The position numbers were made by a program, and so were the translations under genes. The notes beneath the pieces were generated by a model. It was not told the origin of the DNA. It worked only from the letters and a program-made list of their open reading frames with translations, and searched no databases. Below are positions 24,005 to 33,444 of a DNA stretch of 64,000 nt, piece after piece (position 1 is the stretch's first letter; each line of letters starts with the position of its first letter). The stretch spans positions 248,001 through 312,000 of the forward strand of contig NZ_CP071454.1 of assembly GCF_017352135.1 (NCBI RefSeq). The letters are read 5' to 3'. The stretch is from Rhizobium lentis. Lineage in GTDB: Bacteria; Pseudomonadota; Alphaproteobacteria; Rhizobiales; Rhizobiaceae.

Positions 24005-25501
24005 ATGTCCAAGCGGCGCAGCATCATCGAAATTCCGTCGCTGAATGCGATCGACCGGACGGCCAATATCAGCCGTCGGCTTGCGGAGGCCCTCAGGACC
24101 GCGATCGCCCGCGGAGAGCTGAGACCGGGCGAGCGTCTTCCCTCGACGCGCACCCTTGCGGCTTCGCTAAGGATCGCCCGCGGCACAGTCGTGGAAGCGT
24201 TCGATCAGCTGACCGCCGAAGGTTATCTCGAAGCGCGCGTGGGAGCCGGAACCCGTGTTGCCGCGGCATTGACGGAAGCGGCGCCGCCGCTCCACGCGAC
24301 GCCGGCCGTGCCGCCGGCCGAGGATGCGATCGACCTGCCTGCCCCGGCGGCGCGATTGATATCAATGGCCCGTACACTCAGCCCTCACCCGCCCGTTCCC
24401 TTCGCCATCGCCGTGCCCGCTTCGGGCATCGCGCCAGACGACAACTGGCGCCGTCTCGGCAATCGGGTGCGCGCGTCCAAACAGGCCGCACCTTCGGGCT
24501 ACCACGATCCGATGGGTGTGATGGAACTGCGCATCGCCATCGCCGACCACGTCCGCCGCGCACGGGCCGTTCAATGCGAGCCGGAACAGGTCATCATTAC
24601 ATCTGGCACCCAGCAAGGCCTCTACATGGCAGGTCGGGTCATGCTGTCGCGCGACGATCCCGTCTGGGCCGAAGACCCGGCCTATCCAGGGCTCACGGCC
24701 GTCCTGGACGATCTCGGGGTCCGGACGCATCGCCTGCCGGTCGATGCTCAGGGAATGAACGTCGAACGCGGCCTCGAGCTATGTCCGGCAGCGCGCGCCG
24801 CATTCGTAACTCCCTCGCATCAATATCCCATCGGCATGCCGCTCAGCATGGCGCGGCGCAACGCCCTGATCGCATGGGCCGACAAGAACCGCGCCTGGAT
24901 CGTCGAGGACGATTACGACAGCGAATTGCGTTATGCCGGACACCCTTTTCCCTCGATGCAGGGGCTGCGTCCCTCGCGTGTCATATATCTCGGCACCTTC
25001 AGCAAGGTCCTCTTTCCTTCGTTACGCCTCGGTTACGTCATCGCCCCCTTGCCGCTCGCAGAAGCCTTTGCCGGCGCACGCGCCATTCTTGATCGGCATT
25101 CGCCGATCTCCGAACAGCACGTTCTGGCTGCCTATATCAGGGAAGGCTACTTCGAGGCCCATATCAGGCGCATTCGAGGTCTCTATGCCGAGCGCCGCGC
25201 CATTCTGCTCGCGGCGCTCGAACGAGCCTTGCCTCAGGGGTGCCACGTTCAGCCAAGCGATCAGGGCATGCATATTCTTCTCTGGCTGCCCCAGGAGGCC
25301 GACGACGTGCGACTTGCAGCGAACGCCCTCTCTGCCGGCCTCGCGGTGCGGGCGATTTCTCCCATGTATGCCGCGCAGCCCGCGCGCCCCGGCTTGATGC
25401 TCGGTTTCGGCGGCTTCCCACCGGAGCAATTGCAGGCGGCGGTAAGCGAACTCGCCCGACTGCTGCGAGTGTGCATCGCGCAAACTGCGCCTGGTGCTTG
25501 A
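24005..25501 (+). CDS. MocR-type regulator (GntR helix-turn-helix plus aminotransferase domain)
   Basis: The 498-residue protein has a GntR winged helix at about residues 18-85 (AIARGELRPGERLPSTRTLA, TVVEAFDQLTAEGYLEARVG), a linker, and a fold-type I aminotransferase domain from about 130 to 495. Lys334 (LGTFSKVLFPSLRLGY) would bind PLP, with the cofactor Asp in VEDDYDSELRY. MocR/PdxR proteins use PLP or an external amine as effector, rather than as a catalyst. It is divergent from the LysE exporter and the DapA-family gene, its likely targets. Confidence 0.93.
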   Translation: MSKRRSIIEIPSLNAIDRTANISRRLAEALRTAIARGELRPGERLPSTRTLAASLRIARGTVVEAFDQLTAEGYLEARVGAGTRVAAALTEAAPPLHATPAVPPAEDAIDLPAPAARLISMARTLSPHPPVPFAIAVPASGIAPDDNWRRLGNRVRASKQAAPSGYHDPMGVMELRIAIADHVRRARAVQCEPEQVIITSGTQQGLYMAGRVMLSRDDPVWAEDPAYPGLTAVLDDLGVRTHRLPVDAQGMNVERGLELCPAARAAFVTPSHQYPIGMPLSMARRNALIAWADKNRAWIVEDDYDSELRYAGHPFPSMQGLRPSRVIYLGTFSKVLFPSLRLGYVIAPLPLAEAFAGARAILDRHSPISEQHVLAAYIREGYFEAHIRRIRGLYAERRAILLAALERALPQGCHVQPSDQGMHILLWLPQEADDVRLAANALSAGLAVRAISPMYAAQPARPGLMLGFGGFPPEQLQAAVSELARLLRVCIAQTAPGA

Positions 25502-25504
25502 GGA

Positions 25505-26401
25505 CTACGCTGCCAGCCGTTGCCACCTCTCATCCATCTGGTTGCGGAACCAGGTCATTTGCCGCTTGGCATATTGCCGTGTCGCCGCGGCCCCCTTCTC
25601 CAGCACCTCATCGCGCGTCATCTCGCCCTTCAGCATCGCCGCGATCTGGGACACCCCGATGGCCTTCATGACAGGCGCAGCGGCCGGCAGGCCGAGCGCA
25701 AGCAGCGCCCTCACCTCGTCTTCCGCGCCCTCGCGCAGCATCTTCCCGAAACGGCCGTTGATGCGGGCATGCAGCACCGCCCTTTCCGGCAGCACGACGA
25801 TCTTGCGAGCCGCCTCAGCGTCGATCAACACGGGTCCTGACCGTCCTTGAAAATCGGCAATCGACCGCCCCGTCGCCTTGATCACTTCCAGAGCCCGGAC
25901 GATGCGCTGCCCGTCCTGGCGGCTGAGACTTGCCGCCATGGCAGGGTCGACTGCGTCAAGTTCGGCATACAGCTGGTCCGGTCCCTCCTCCAGCAGCCGT
26001 GTCCGCAGGCCCGCCCGAAGCGCCTCAGGTATGTCGGGCATATCGGACAGGCCGCCTGTCAGGGCCTTGAAATAGAGCCCGGTGCCGCCGACGAAGACCG
26101 GCAGTTGCCCGGCCGCCTTCAGCGCCGGCAGCAGCGACGCGACATCGCGCAGCCAGGCGCCTGTGGAATAGCCGGCACCTGCCGGTACGTGGCCGTAGAG
26201 ATGATGCGGCACGCCCTGCATCTCCTCCTCCGACGGACGTGCCGTCAGCACTCGCAAGGTGTCGTAGACCTGCATGCTGTCGGCATTGACGACCGCGCCG
26301 CCATGGCGCTTGGCCAATTCGACGGCGAGCGCGGACTTGCCGCTGGCGGTCGGCCCGGTTATCAGGATCGCGTTCTCTACGCTCAGAAGGTTTTTCATCA
26401 T
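25505..26401 (-). CDS. miaA: tRNA dimethylallyltransferase
   Basis: MiaA transfers a dimethylallyl group to A37 of tRNAs that read UNN codons. The protein of about 298 residues begins MMKNLLSVENAILITGPTASGKSALA with the P-loop GPTASGKS near residue 16. Other marks follow: VVNADSMQVY, FVGGTGLYFKAL, the DGQRIVRALEVI region and a C-terminal TRQYAKRQMTWFRNQ. Starts at 26401 and 26398 are both ATG. Each start codon region overlaps the serB start on the other strand (26400), so the two genes share no spacer and their promoters must lie in each other's coding DNA. The frame upstream to 26485 has no family similarity. Confidence 0.95.
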   Translation of the reverse strand: MMKNLLSVENAILITGPTASGKSALAVELAKRHGGAVVNADSMQVYDTLRVLTARPSEEEMQGVPHHLYGHVPAGAGYSTGAWLRDVASLLPALKAAGQLPVFVGGTGLYFKALTGGLSDMPDIPEALRAGLRTRLLEEGPDQLYAELDAVDPAMAASLSRQDGQRIVRALEVIKATGRSIADFQGRSGPVLIDAEAARKIVVLPERAVLHARINGRFGKMLREGAEDEVRALLALGLPAAAPVMKAIGVSQIAAMLKGEMTRDEVLEKGAAATRQYAKRQMTWFRNQMDERWQRLAA

Positions 26402-27290
26402 GGCCCTCGTTGCCACGCTTGTTGCCAATCCGTCAAATCCCGTGCTGACCGCCGGCCTCGCCGAACAGGCCGCCGAGGCCGTCAAGGCTTCCGGCCTCTA
26501 CTGGCTGGCCGATGGCATTGCCTGCGACATCGCGTTGCGCGACGGCACGGATGCACAAGCGGCCGAGGCCAATCTCCTCGCCGTCATAGCAAGCGCCCCG
26601 ATCGACCTCGTCATCCAGGAACAGGACAGCCGCCGCAAGAAGCTGCTGATCGCCGACATGGATTCGACGATGATCGGCCAGGAATGCATCGACGAACTTG
26701 CCGCCGAAGTCGGCCTGAAGGAGAAGGTCGCCGACATCACAGCCCGCGCCATGAACGGCGAGATCGCCTTCGAGCCGGCGCTGCGGGAGCGCGTCGCCCT
26801 CTTGAAGGGCCTGCCGATCTCGGTCGTCGACGAGGTCATTGCCAATCGCATCACCCTGACATCAGGCGGTCCGGAACTGATTGCCACGATGAAGTCGAAA
26901 GGCCATTACACCGCCCTCGTCTCCGGCGGCTTCACCGTCTTTACCAGTCGCATCGCCGCCACTCTCGGCTTCGACGAGAACCGCGCCAACAGGTTGCTCG
27001 AAGACGGCGGCATCCTCTCCGGCTTCGTCGCCGAGCCTATCCTCGGCAAGCAGGCGAAAGTCGATGCATTGAATGAAATTTCGGCCAGCCTCGGCATCTC
27101 GCCCAAGGAAGCGATCGCCGTCGGCGACGGCGCCAACGATCTCGGCATGTTGCAACTCGCCGGCTCCGGCGTCGCCCTGCATGCCAAGCCAACTGTGGCC
27201 GCCCAGGCGCAGATGCGTATCAATCACGCTGACCTGACGGCGCTACTCTACATCCAGGGTTACCGGAAGACCGATTTCGTGGCGGCCTGA
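26400..27290 (+). CDS. serB: Phosphoserine phosphatase
   Basis: The 296-residue protein is an HAD-superfamily phosphatase catalysing the last step of serine synthesis. Catalytic Asp86 and Asp88 lie in LLIADMDSTM. Motif II is ALVSGGFTVF and motif III AVGDGANDLGML; an ACT-like N-terminal part (residues 1-75) is as in other long SerB proteins. The start ATG at 26400 shares bases with the divergent miaA start at 26401. A hairpin at 27312-27342 follows the stop. Full length. Confidence 0.95.
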   Translation: MALVATLVANPSNPVLTAGLAEQAAEAVKASGLYWLADGIACDIALRDGTDAQAAEANLLAVIASAPIDLVIQEQDSRRKKLLIADMDSTMIGQECIDELAAEVGLKEKVADITARAMNGEIAFEPALRERVALLKGLPISVVDEVIANRITLTSGGPELIATMKSKGHYTALVSGGFTVFTSRIAATLGFDENRANRLLEDGGILSGFVAEPILGKQAKVDALNEISASLGISPKEAIAVGDGANDLGMLQLAGSGVALHAKPTVAAQAQMRINHADLTALLYIQGYRKTDFVAA

Positions 27291-27311
27291 AAACCAACGC
27301 GGTGCACCTTT

Positions 27312-27342
27312 ATATCATTCCTGTGCGTCACGGGAATGATAT
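27312..27342. terminator. Bidirectional hairpin between serB and degP
   Basis: ATATCATTCC (27312-27321) pairs with GGAATGATAT (27333-27342), with inner TGTG/TCAC-like pairs. It lies between the convergent stops of serB (27290) and degP (27390). It belongs to the CATTCCTGTG palindrome group. No strong U-run follows, so termination is probable rather than certain. Confidence 0.6.
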
Positions 27343-27389
27343 GAAGAAGTTGGAGACCTTGGCGGCTCATTCACCACGGCCGCAACTAC

Positions 27390-29104
27390 TTATTCCATCG
27401 GCACCGCCACGAAGCGCAGGTCGCCGTTTGCAGACGCGATCATCAGCTGGGCGTTGCGCCGGCCTTCCTGTTTCAGCGATTTCACCTTGGCGGCGACCGC
27501 ATCCGGCGACTTCATGAATTCCTGCGCCACTTCGACGATCACGTCGCCTGGCTTCAGCCCCTTTTCGGCCGAAGCGGAGCCGGGCGCTACCTCGGTCACG
27601 ACGACGCCGTCGACGCTTTCGGCGATGCCGAAGGCTTTGCGCGTCTCGGGGCTCAAGAGCGACAGCGACAATCCGAGCACGTTCTTCGGCGTCGCTGCAT
27701 CCGGCGACGCCTGGCCCTGATTCTGGTCCGGTGCCGGCGCGCCCGGTGCGCGCTGGCCCTGGTCGCCGCCATCCGGCTGGTCCATATCGTTGTTCTCGTC
27801 GGGATTAGGGGTAATCACACCGTCCTGCGAGCCATCGGGCACTGCATCACCGGATGCAGCCTGATCGCTGTCCTCGAGCCGGCCGAGCTTCACCTTGACG
27901 GTCTGCTCCTTGCCGTCACGCAGCACCACGACGTCGACTTCCTTGCCGACCGTGCTTTCCGCCACGACCCGCGGCAGGTCGCGCATTTCATTGACCGTCT
28001 TGCCGTCGAATTTCAAAATGACGTCGCCGGCCTTGATGGAGCCGTCGTCGACGGGACCGCCCTTGATGACGCCGGCGACCAGTGCGCCCTTGGCCGTGTC
28101 AAGCCCGAGGCTGTCGGCGATATCGTCGGTCACCGGCTGGATGCGCACGCCGAGCCAGCCACGCCGCGTCTCGCCATATTGGCGCAACTGCTCGACAACG
28201 CCGGAAGCAAGTTCTGATGGCACCGAAAACCCGATGCCGATCGAGCCGCCGCTCGGCGAGATGATCGCCGTGTTGATGCCGATCACTTCGCCCTTCATGT
28301 TGAAAAGCGGACCGCCGGAGTTGCCCTTATTGATCGCCGCATCCGTCTGGATGAAGTTGTCGTAGGGGCCAGCATTGATGTTGCGGCCGCGCCCGGAAAT
28401 GATGCCGACAGTCACCGAACCGCCGAAGCCGAACGGATTACCGATCGCCATCACCCAGTCGCCGATGCGCATCTCGCTGGAATCGCCGAACTTCACGGAT
28501 TTCAGCGGCGTCTTCGGTTCGACCTTCAGCACAGAGAGATCGGTCTTCGTATCCGTTCCAATCAGCTTCGCCTTGAGCTTCGAGCCGTTGGCGAAATTGA
28601 CTTCAATGTCGTCTGCACCCTCGATCACGTGGTTGTTGGTGACGATGTAGCCGGCCGGATCGATGACGAAACCGGAGCCGAGCGAGCTGACATTGTGGTT
28701 GGGGCCTTTGTCGCCCTGCTTTTTATTGAAGAAGTCGTTAAAAAACTCCTGGAAGGGCGATCCATCCGGCGCGCGCGGTGCCGGACCGACGCCTTCGTCA
28801 TCCTTCACATTCTGCGAGGTCGAGATGTTGACCACGGCGTCCAGCAGCCCTTCGGCAAGATCGGCGACCGAAGCCGGACCGCTGGTGGGAACGACAGCCC
28901 CGATCGGCGGAGTTGCCTGCGGAGCAGCGGGGGCGGGAGCGGTCTGTGAAGCCGCGGGGGCGTGAGTGGGGCCGCTCCGGGTACGGTCGCCTCAGGCGCA
29001 GTCTGCGCAAAAGCAATCCCGCTCATGCCGGCTTGCGCCAGGATTGCGGCGCTGGCCAAAAGCGCGAGCGTTCGTCTGAAGGGCGAGCGTATCGTGGGGG
29101 CCAT
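27390..29104 (-). CDS. degP: Do-family periplasmic serine protease, signal peptide displaced by a frameshift
   Basis: The protease body reads from a frame open to 28835 and beyond: His in VTNNHVIEGADD, Asp in TKTDLSVLK, Ser in NKGNSGGPLFN, then two PDZ domains. An acidic, Gln/Pro-rich linker (about 27700-27850) separates the PDZ domains. It degrades or refolds misfolded periplasmic proteins. The signal peptide (RRTLALLASAAILAQAGMSGIAFA) is in another frame, starting at ATG 29104. The two frames join at the GGGG run 28968-28971, where one missing base would restore a protein of about 571 residues. I think a sequencing slip is likelier than a real mutation. It follows hflC past a terminator. 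Confidence 0.8.
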
Positions 29105-29246
29105 CAAGCTTCCTCATAGGGGGTAAATGCGCACATTGAGCACCAGCATAAGGCGGAATGATGGAGGGCGAAATCACCTTTTCGCGAAATCCCCGTGCAA
29201 TCCGAGGCGTCCTCGCAAAAGCCGGATTAACGCGATCATCCCACGC

Positions 29247-29276
29247 AAAAAGGGCCGGCACGCGGGCCGGCCCTTT
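29247..29276 (-). terminator. Rho-independent terminator after hflC
   Basis: An 11-bp GC-rich stem (AAGGGCCGGC pairing with GCCGGCCCTT, loop of six) ends in TTTTT on the minus strand (29251-29247). It lies 35 bases past the hflC stop and upstream of degP, so degP must have its own promoter or depend on readthrough. Confidence 0.8.
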
Positions 29277-29311
29277 CAACATTGCCTGGTAGGCGAATGG
29301 CGCCCCTGCCG

Positions 29312-30280
29312 TCAGTTCGCCGGCTGGGCGGGTGCTGCCGGAGCAGTTGTCCCGGGTGCAGCCGGAGCAGGTGCGGCGGTATTTGCCGGCGCCTGCAGCC
29401 CGCCGGCGGCGCTGTCGAAATAGCGGAAGAATTCCGAATTCGGCGACAGCACCAGCGTCGTGTCCTGCGAGGAAAGCGCCGAGGAATAAGCCGCCATCGA
29501 GCGATAGAACTCGAAGAAGGCAGGATTCCTCGAAAAGGCGTCGGCGAACACACGATTGCGTTCGGCATCGCCCTGGCCGCGCAGGATTTCCGCGTCACGC
29601 TGGGCATCGGCCGTGATTTCCACCACCTGGCGATCGGCGACCGCCCTGCGGCGCAGGCCGTCTTCCGTGCCCTGTGCGCGCAGGAGTTCGGCTTCGGCCA
29701 GACGCTCGGAGCGCATGCGGTTATAGGTGTTCGGCGCCACATCGGCCGTGAGGTCCGTGCGGCGGATGCGCACGTCCTCGATATTGAGGCCGAGAAGCTC
29801 GGCGTCCGGACGCAGATCGTCGCGCACCTCGAGCATCATCGACACGCGCTCGTCGGAAAGTGCGGCATCGAATTCCCGCAGACCATAGACCCGGCGCAGC
29901 GCCGAATCGAGACGGGTGCGCAACCGTGCTTCCGCCGCATCGCGATCACCGGAGACGGTTTCGCGGAAACGGCGGGCATCGTTGATCGAATAGATCACGA
30001 AGGCATCGACGTCGAAAGTCGCGCCGCCCTTGACCTGCACCTGGATATTATCGAGGTCGAGGCGCAGCTTCTGCTTTTCGACGAGCTGAACGCGGTCGGC
30101 ATCCATGAAGCTGAACGGCAGCTTGAAATAGATGCCGGGCTCGGTCTTGACCGACTGGATTTCGCCGAAGCGCACGACAATCGCCTGTTCGCGGGCATTG
30201 ACCACGTAGACCGAGGAGTAAAGCCCGACCAGCACGACGGCGAGGATGATGAGAATGACGGGAAGCCTGTTCGAAGTCAT
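29312..30280 (-). CDS. hflC: HflC, FtsH protease modulator
   Basis: The 322-residue protein has one N-terminal membrane helix (VILIILAVVLVGLYSSVYVV, residues 8-27) and a periplasmic SPFH/band-7 domain (EQAIVVRFGEIQSVKTEPGIYFKLPF; later RRTDLTADVAPNTYNRMRSER). The tail (residues 290-322) is Ala/Pro-rich. With HflK it forms the cage around FtsH at the inner membrane and limits its proteolysis. It starts three bases after the hflK stop, so the two are translationally coupled. A terminator follows. Confidence 0.94.
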   Translation of the reverse strand: MTSNRLPVILIILAVVLVGLYSSVYVVNAREQAIVVRFGEIQSVKTEPGIYFKLPFSFMDADRVQLVEKQKLRLDLDNIQVQVKGGATFDVDAFVIYSINDARRFRETVSGDRDAAEARLRTRLDSALRRVYGLREFDAALSDERVSMMLEVRDDLRPDAELLGLNIEDVRIRRTDLTADVAPNTYNRMRSERLAEAELLRAQGTEDGLRRRAVADRQVVEITADAQRDAEILRGQGDAERNRVFADAFSRNPAFFEFYRSMAAYSSALSSQDTTLVLSPNSEFFRYFDSAAGGLQAPANTAAPAPAAPGTTAPAAPAQPAN

Positions 30281-30283
30281 GGC

Positions 30284-31369
30284 TCAACCTCCCTGCTGCG
30301 ACGGTCTGGAGATCTCGTTGAGCGGCAGATAGGGCACGACCCCCTGCTTCTCTTCGATGATGACCTTCTTGGAATTCTTCAGCACCTGTTCCATCGTTTC
30401 CAGGAACAGCCGCTTGCGGGTGACGTCGGGCGCCTTCGAATATTGTTCGTCGATGGCGATGAAGCGTTGCGCCTCGCCCTCCGCTTCCTTGACGACACGG
30501 TCCTTGTAGGCGGCTGCATCTTCGCGGATGCGCGCACCATCACCGCGCGCCTGACCGAGTTTCTGGTTGGCGTACTGGTTGGCTTCTTCCACCAGGCGCT
30601 GCTTGTCCTGGTCGGCGCGCTGCACTTCCTGGAAGGCGTCGGCGACTTCACGCGGCGGCGCCACGTCCTCGATCGTCACCTTGTTGACCGAAATGCCGGA
30701 ATTGTAGCGCGACATCGTATCCTGGATGATGTTGGCGACTTCGCTGGCGATCTCCAGGCGCCGGTCGCGGAACGCATCCTGCGCCGGGCGGCGGCCGACG
30801 ACCTCGCGCATCGCACTTTCGGACACCTGCTGCAGCGTCTGCGCCGGGCTCTCGACGTTGAAGAGATAGGCGCGCGCATCGCTGATCTGATAGAGCACGT
30901 TGAAACGGACGTTGAGGATGTTCTGGTCGCCCGACAGCATCAGTCCGCCGGCCGTGTTGCTGCTTCCCTGCGTGCCGCCGACATTCAGCAACTGCTCGGT
31001 GACCTTGACGATCTCGACCGTGTCCATCGGCCAGAAATGGAAATGCAGACCCGGCATCGATACCGTTTCCCGCGGCTTGCCGAAGCGCAGTTCGACACCG
31101 CGTTCATCCGGCTGAACGGTGTAGACGCACTGGATCAGCCAGAAGATGGCGACGATCGCCACGACGATGACCGCCACGCCACCGTTGAAACCGCCGGGAA
31201 CGATGTTGCGCAGCTGATCCTGGCCGCGCCGGATAATGTCTTCCAGATCGGGCGGTCCGCCTTTGCCGCCGCCACGCGGGCGGTTCGGCCCCTGGCCCCA
31301 TGGTCCCTGATTATTACCGCCGCCGCCCCAAGGGCCGCCGCCGCCATTCTGATTGCTCCAGGGCATCAA
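30284..31369 (-). CDS. hflK: HflK, FtsH protease modulator
   Basis: The 361-residue protein begins with a Gly/Asn/Pro-rich cytoplasmic tail (residues 1-45, GGGGPWGGGGNNQGPWGQ). A membrane helix (about 65-85, GVAVIVVAIVAIFWLIQCVY) and a band-7/SPFH domain (RGVELRFGKPRETVSMPGLHFHFWP) follow. The Gly-rich start is the HflK hallmark. It partners HflC in the FtsH-regulating membrane complex. Order folA-hflK-hflC-degP, shared with other Rhizobiales, suggests a link of folate/nucleotide genes with membrane quality control by position only. Confidence 0.94.
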   Translation of the reverse strand: MMPWSNQNGGGGPWGGGGNNQGPWGQGPNRPRGGGKGGPPDLEDIIRRGQDQLRNIVPGGFNGGVAVIVVAIVAIFWLIQCVYTVQPDERGVELRFGKPRETVSMPGLHFHFWPMDTVEIVKVTEQLLNVGGTQGSSNTAGGLMLSGDQNILNVRFNVLYQISDARAYLFNVESPAQTLQQVSESAMREVVGRRPAQDAFRDRRLEIASEVANIIQDTMSRYNSGISVNKVTIEDVAPPREVADAFQEVQRADQDKQRLVEEANQYANQKLGQARGDGARIREDAAAYKDRVVKEAEGEAQRFIAIDEQYSKAPDVTRKRLFLETMEQVLKNSKKVIIEEKQGVVPYLPLNEISRPSQQGG

Positions 31370-31515
31370 AACCTCGTTGTTCGTTAAGTCTTCCCCGCAT
31401 CCGGGACCGTGGGGGCTGACCGGCGGATGCGTTGGAGACCGTTATAGGTATCACCGCACCGGCTTTCAACGCAGCGTGAGAAACTTGGTCAATTTAATTG
31501 GAAAATAGTTCATTT

Positions 31516-32034
31516 TCAGCCGCGACGGCGTTCATAGACGATGTAGCGCGTGGGATAGCTGTCCTTCTCACCGGCCGACACCTCGAGCGCCTCGCCCGCC
31601 TGCCAGGTGGCGGGATCGATCGCCGGAAACGACGCGTCGCCATCCAAATCGGCCTCGACATGGGTGATGCACAGTCGATCGGCGAGGTCGATTGCCTGGG
31701 CATAGATCTGCCCCCCGCCGATGATGCAGATTTCGTCGGCACCGGTTTGGAGCGCCAGCCTTTCGGCAGCGTCCATCGCCTCGGTCAGCGAATGCGCCAT
31801 ACTGATGTCGGAATGATCGATCGCCGCTTGCCGCGAGATGACCACGTTCGGCCGTCCCGGCAGCGGCTTGCCGATGGAATTGTAGGTCTTGCGGCCCATT
31901 ACGACAGGCTTTCCCAATGTCAGCGCCTTGAAGCGTTTGAGATCGCTCGACAACCGCCAGGGCATATCGCCCTCGCGGCCGATGATGCCGTTGCGGGCAA
32001 CGGCGGCAATAATGGTCCTGCGGATGTTGGCCAT
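31516..32034 (-). CDS. folA: Dihydrofolate reductase
   Basis: The 172-residue enzyme reduces dihydrofolate to tetrahydrofolate with NADPH. It matches DHFR type I: IIAAVARNGIIGREGDMPWRLSSDLKRFK at the N-terminus with the active-site acidic residue in GDMPW, the GKPVVMGRKTYNSIG cofactor loop, PGRPNVVIS and ICIIGGGQIYAQAI. It follows thyA by 12 bases, the common thyA-folA pair: thymidylate synthase consumes methylene-THF and makes DHF, which this enzyme recycles. The gap to hflK is 146 bases. Confidence 0.96.
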   Translation of the reverse strand: MANIRRTIIAAVARNGIIGREGDMPWRLSSDLKRFKALTLGKPVVMGRKTYNSIGKPLPGRPNVVISRQAAIDHSDISMAHSLTEAMDAAERLALQTGADEICIIGGGQIYAQAIDLADRLCITHVEADLDGDASFPAIDPATWQAGEALEVSAGEKDSYPTRYIVYERRRG

Positions 32035-32046
32035 GAGATGTTCCGG

Positions 32047-32841
32047 TCAGACAGCAATCGGCGCCTTGATGCTGGCATCGGCCTCGTAGCCGATCAGCTC
32101 GAAATCGTCGAAGGTGAAGCCGAAGATATCCTTCACATCAGGATTGATCCGCATGAACGGCAGCGGCTTCGGCCGGCGCGTCAGCTGCAGCTTCGCCTGG
32201 TCGAAATGGTTGTGGTAGAGATGGGCATCGCCGAGCGTGTGAACGAAATCGCCGGGCTTCAACCCGGTCACCTGAGCTACCATCATCGTCAAAAGCGCAT
32301 AGGAGGCGATGTTGAAGGGCACGCCGAGGAAGATATCGGCCGAGCGCTGGTAGAGCTGGCAGGAGAGCTTGCCGTCGGCGACATAGAACTGGAACAGGCA
32401 ATGGCAGGGCGGCAGTGCCATCTGGTCGACCTCAGCCGGATTCCAGGCTGAGACGACGTGGCGGCGCGAATTTGGATTGTTGACGATGCCTTTGACGAGA
32501 TTGGCGATCTGGTCGATATGGCCGCCATCGGGTGCCGGCCAGGAGCGCCACTGGGCGCCGTATACCGGCCCGAGTTCGCCGTTCTCGTCGGCCCATTCAT
32601 CCCAGATCGAGACGCCGTTCTCCTTGAGATAGCGGATATTCGTTTCGCCCTTCAGGAACCATAACAGCTCGTGGATGATCGAACGCAGATGCAGCTTCTT
32701 CGTGGTGAGGACGGGAAAGCCTTCCTCAAGATCGAAGCGCATCTGGTGGCCGAAGACCGAGCGCGTGCCGGTGCCGGTGCGGTCGCCCCGGTCGGAGCCA
32801 TTTTCCATCACGTGGGCGAGGAGATCGAGATATTGCTGCAT
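32047..32841 (-). CDS. thyA: Thymidylate synthase
   Basis: The 264-residue enzyme methylates dUMP to dTMP with methylene-tetrahydrofolate. It matches E. coli ThyA in length and motifs: [51 protein letters not shown], the catalytic Cys146 in [12 protein letters not shown], and [20 protein letters not shown]. It heads the thyA-folA pair, upstream of hflK-hflC. The ssrA gene lies about 150 bases upstream, divergently. Confidence 0.97.
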   Translation of the reverse strand: MQQYLDLLAHVMENGSDRGDRTGTGTRSVFGHQMRFDLEEGFPVLTTKKLHLRSIIHELLWFLKGETNIRYLKENGVSIWDEWADENGELGPVYGAQWRSWPAPDGGHIDQIANLVKGIVNNPNSRRHVVSAWNPAEVDQMALPPCHCLFQFYVADGKLSCQLYQRSADIFLGVPFNIASYALLTMMVAQVTGLKPGDFVHTLGDAHLYHNHFDQAKLQLTRRPKPLPFMRINPDVKDIFGFTFDDFELIGYEADASIKAPIAV

Positions 32842-32994
32842 GTCGCGCTGATTCCGTTTTCTCCAATTTAAGCCTTCGCCTTGAGGAAACCAATCACCGG
32901 GGCGGTATTTTCCCGTTCTTTCTGCCGCCTGGCATAAAGCTTTTATGACGATTGCCCTTTCCTTGGGCGAAGGAAATCACTATATCAGCCCTGC

Positions 32995-33322
32995 CGGCTC
33001 TCGGGCCGGCTATGGCAATAAATGAGCGGTGTAATAAACCTATTGGACCCGGGGGCGGTACCCGGCGCCTCCACCAAAAACCGGCGGTATCGAAGGCCGG
33101 CTTTTGATGGGGGCGAAACAGGATCGACAAGGGTGTAAAGATCGACTTTTTGCTCGGCATTGTACCGCCGTTATCGGGCTAAAATTGTAGTTGCAAACGA
33201 CAACTATGCGGAAGCTCGTCTCGCTGCTTAATCGCGGTGTGACACTTCAATCAAAGTCCTAGTGGTTCGCACCTCTAGGCGGGGTCCGAAGGCACCTGGC
33301 AACAGAAGCCTTCACCTTCTCC
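32995..33322 (+). ncRNA. ssrA: tmRNA, permuted two-piece form
   Basis: Both pieces are visible. The acceptor piece comes first and ends CGCCTCCACCA at 33076. The mRNA-like piece starts at 33109 with GGGGGCG, which pairs with CGCCTCC (33066-33072) to rebuild the acceptor stem. The intervening 32 bases are lost on processing. The tag frame GCA...TAA (33193-33231) encodes ANDNYAEARLAA, the alphaproteobacterial degradation tag. The outer ends are estimates from the known piece sizes. tmRNA rescues stalled ribosomes and marks the product for ClpXP. The adaptor gene sspB starts 122 bases downstream. Confidence 0.93.
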
Positions 33323-33444
33323 CTGCCATCGAAATCATGTATGCTCCTTAAAAACGTGACTCGGCTCCGGTCTTTCCCAAGGCGCCCGGACATGGCATAT
33401 AACCTTGTGAAAAGACTTCCGAACCGACGAAAGACAGGAAAAGC

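Noticed and set aside
29282..31387. 701-codon open frame on the plus strand
   Set aside because: Antisense to hflC and hflK, both with clear families.
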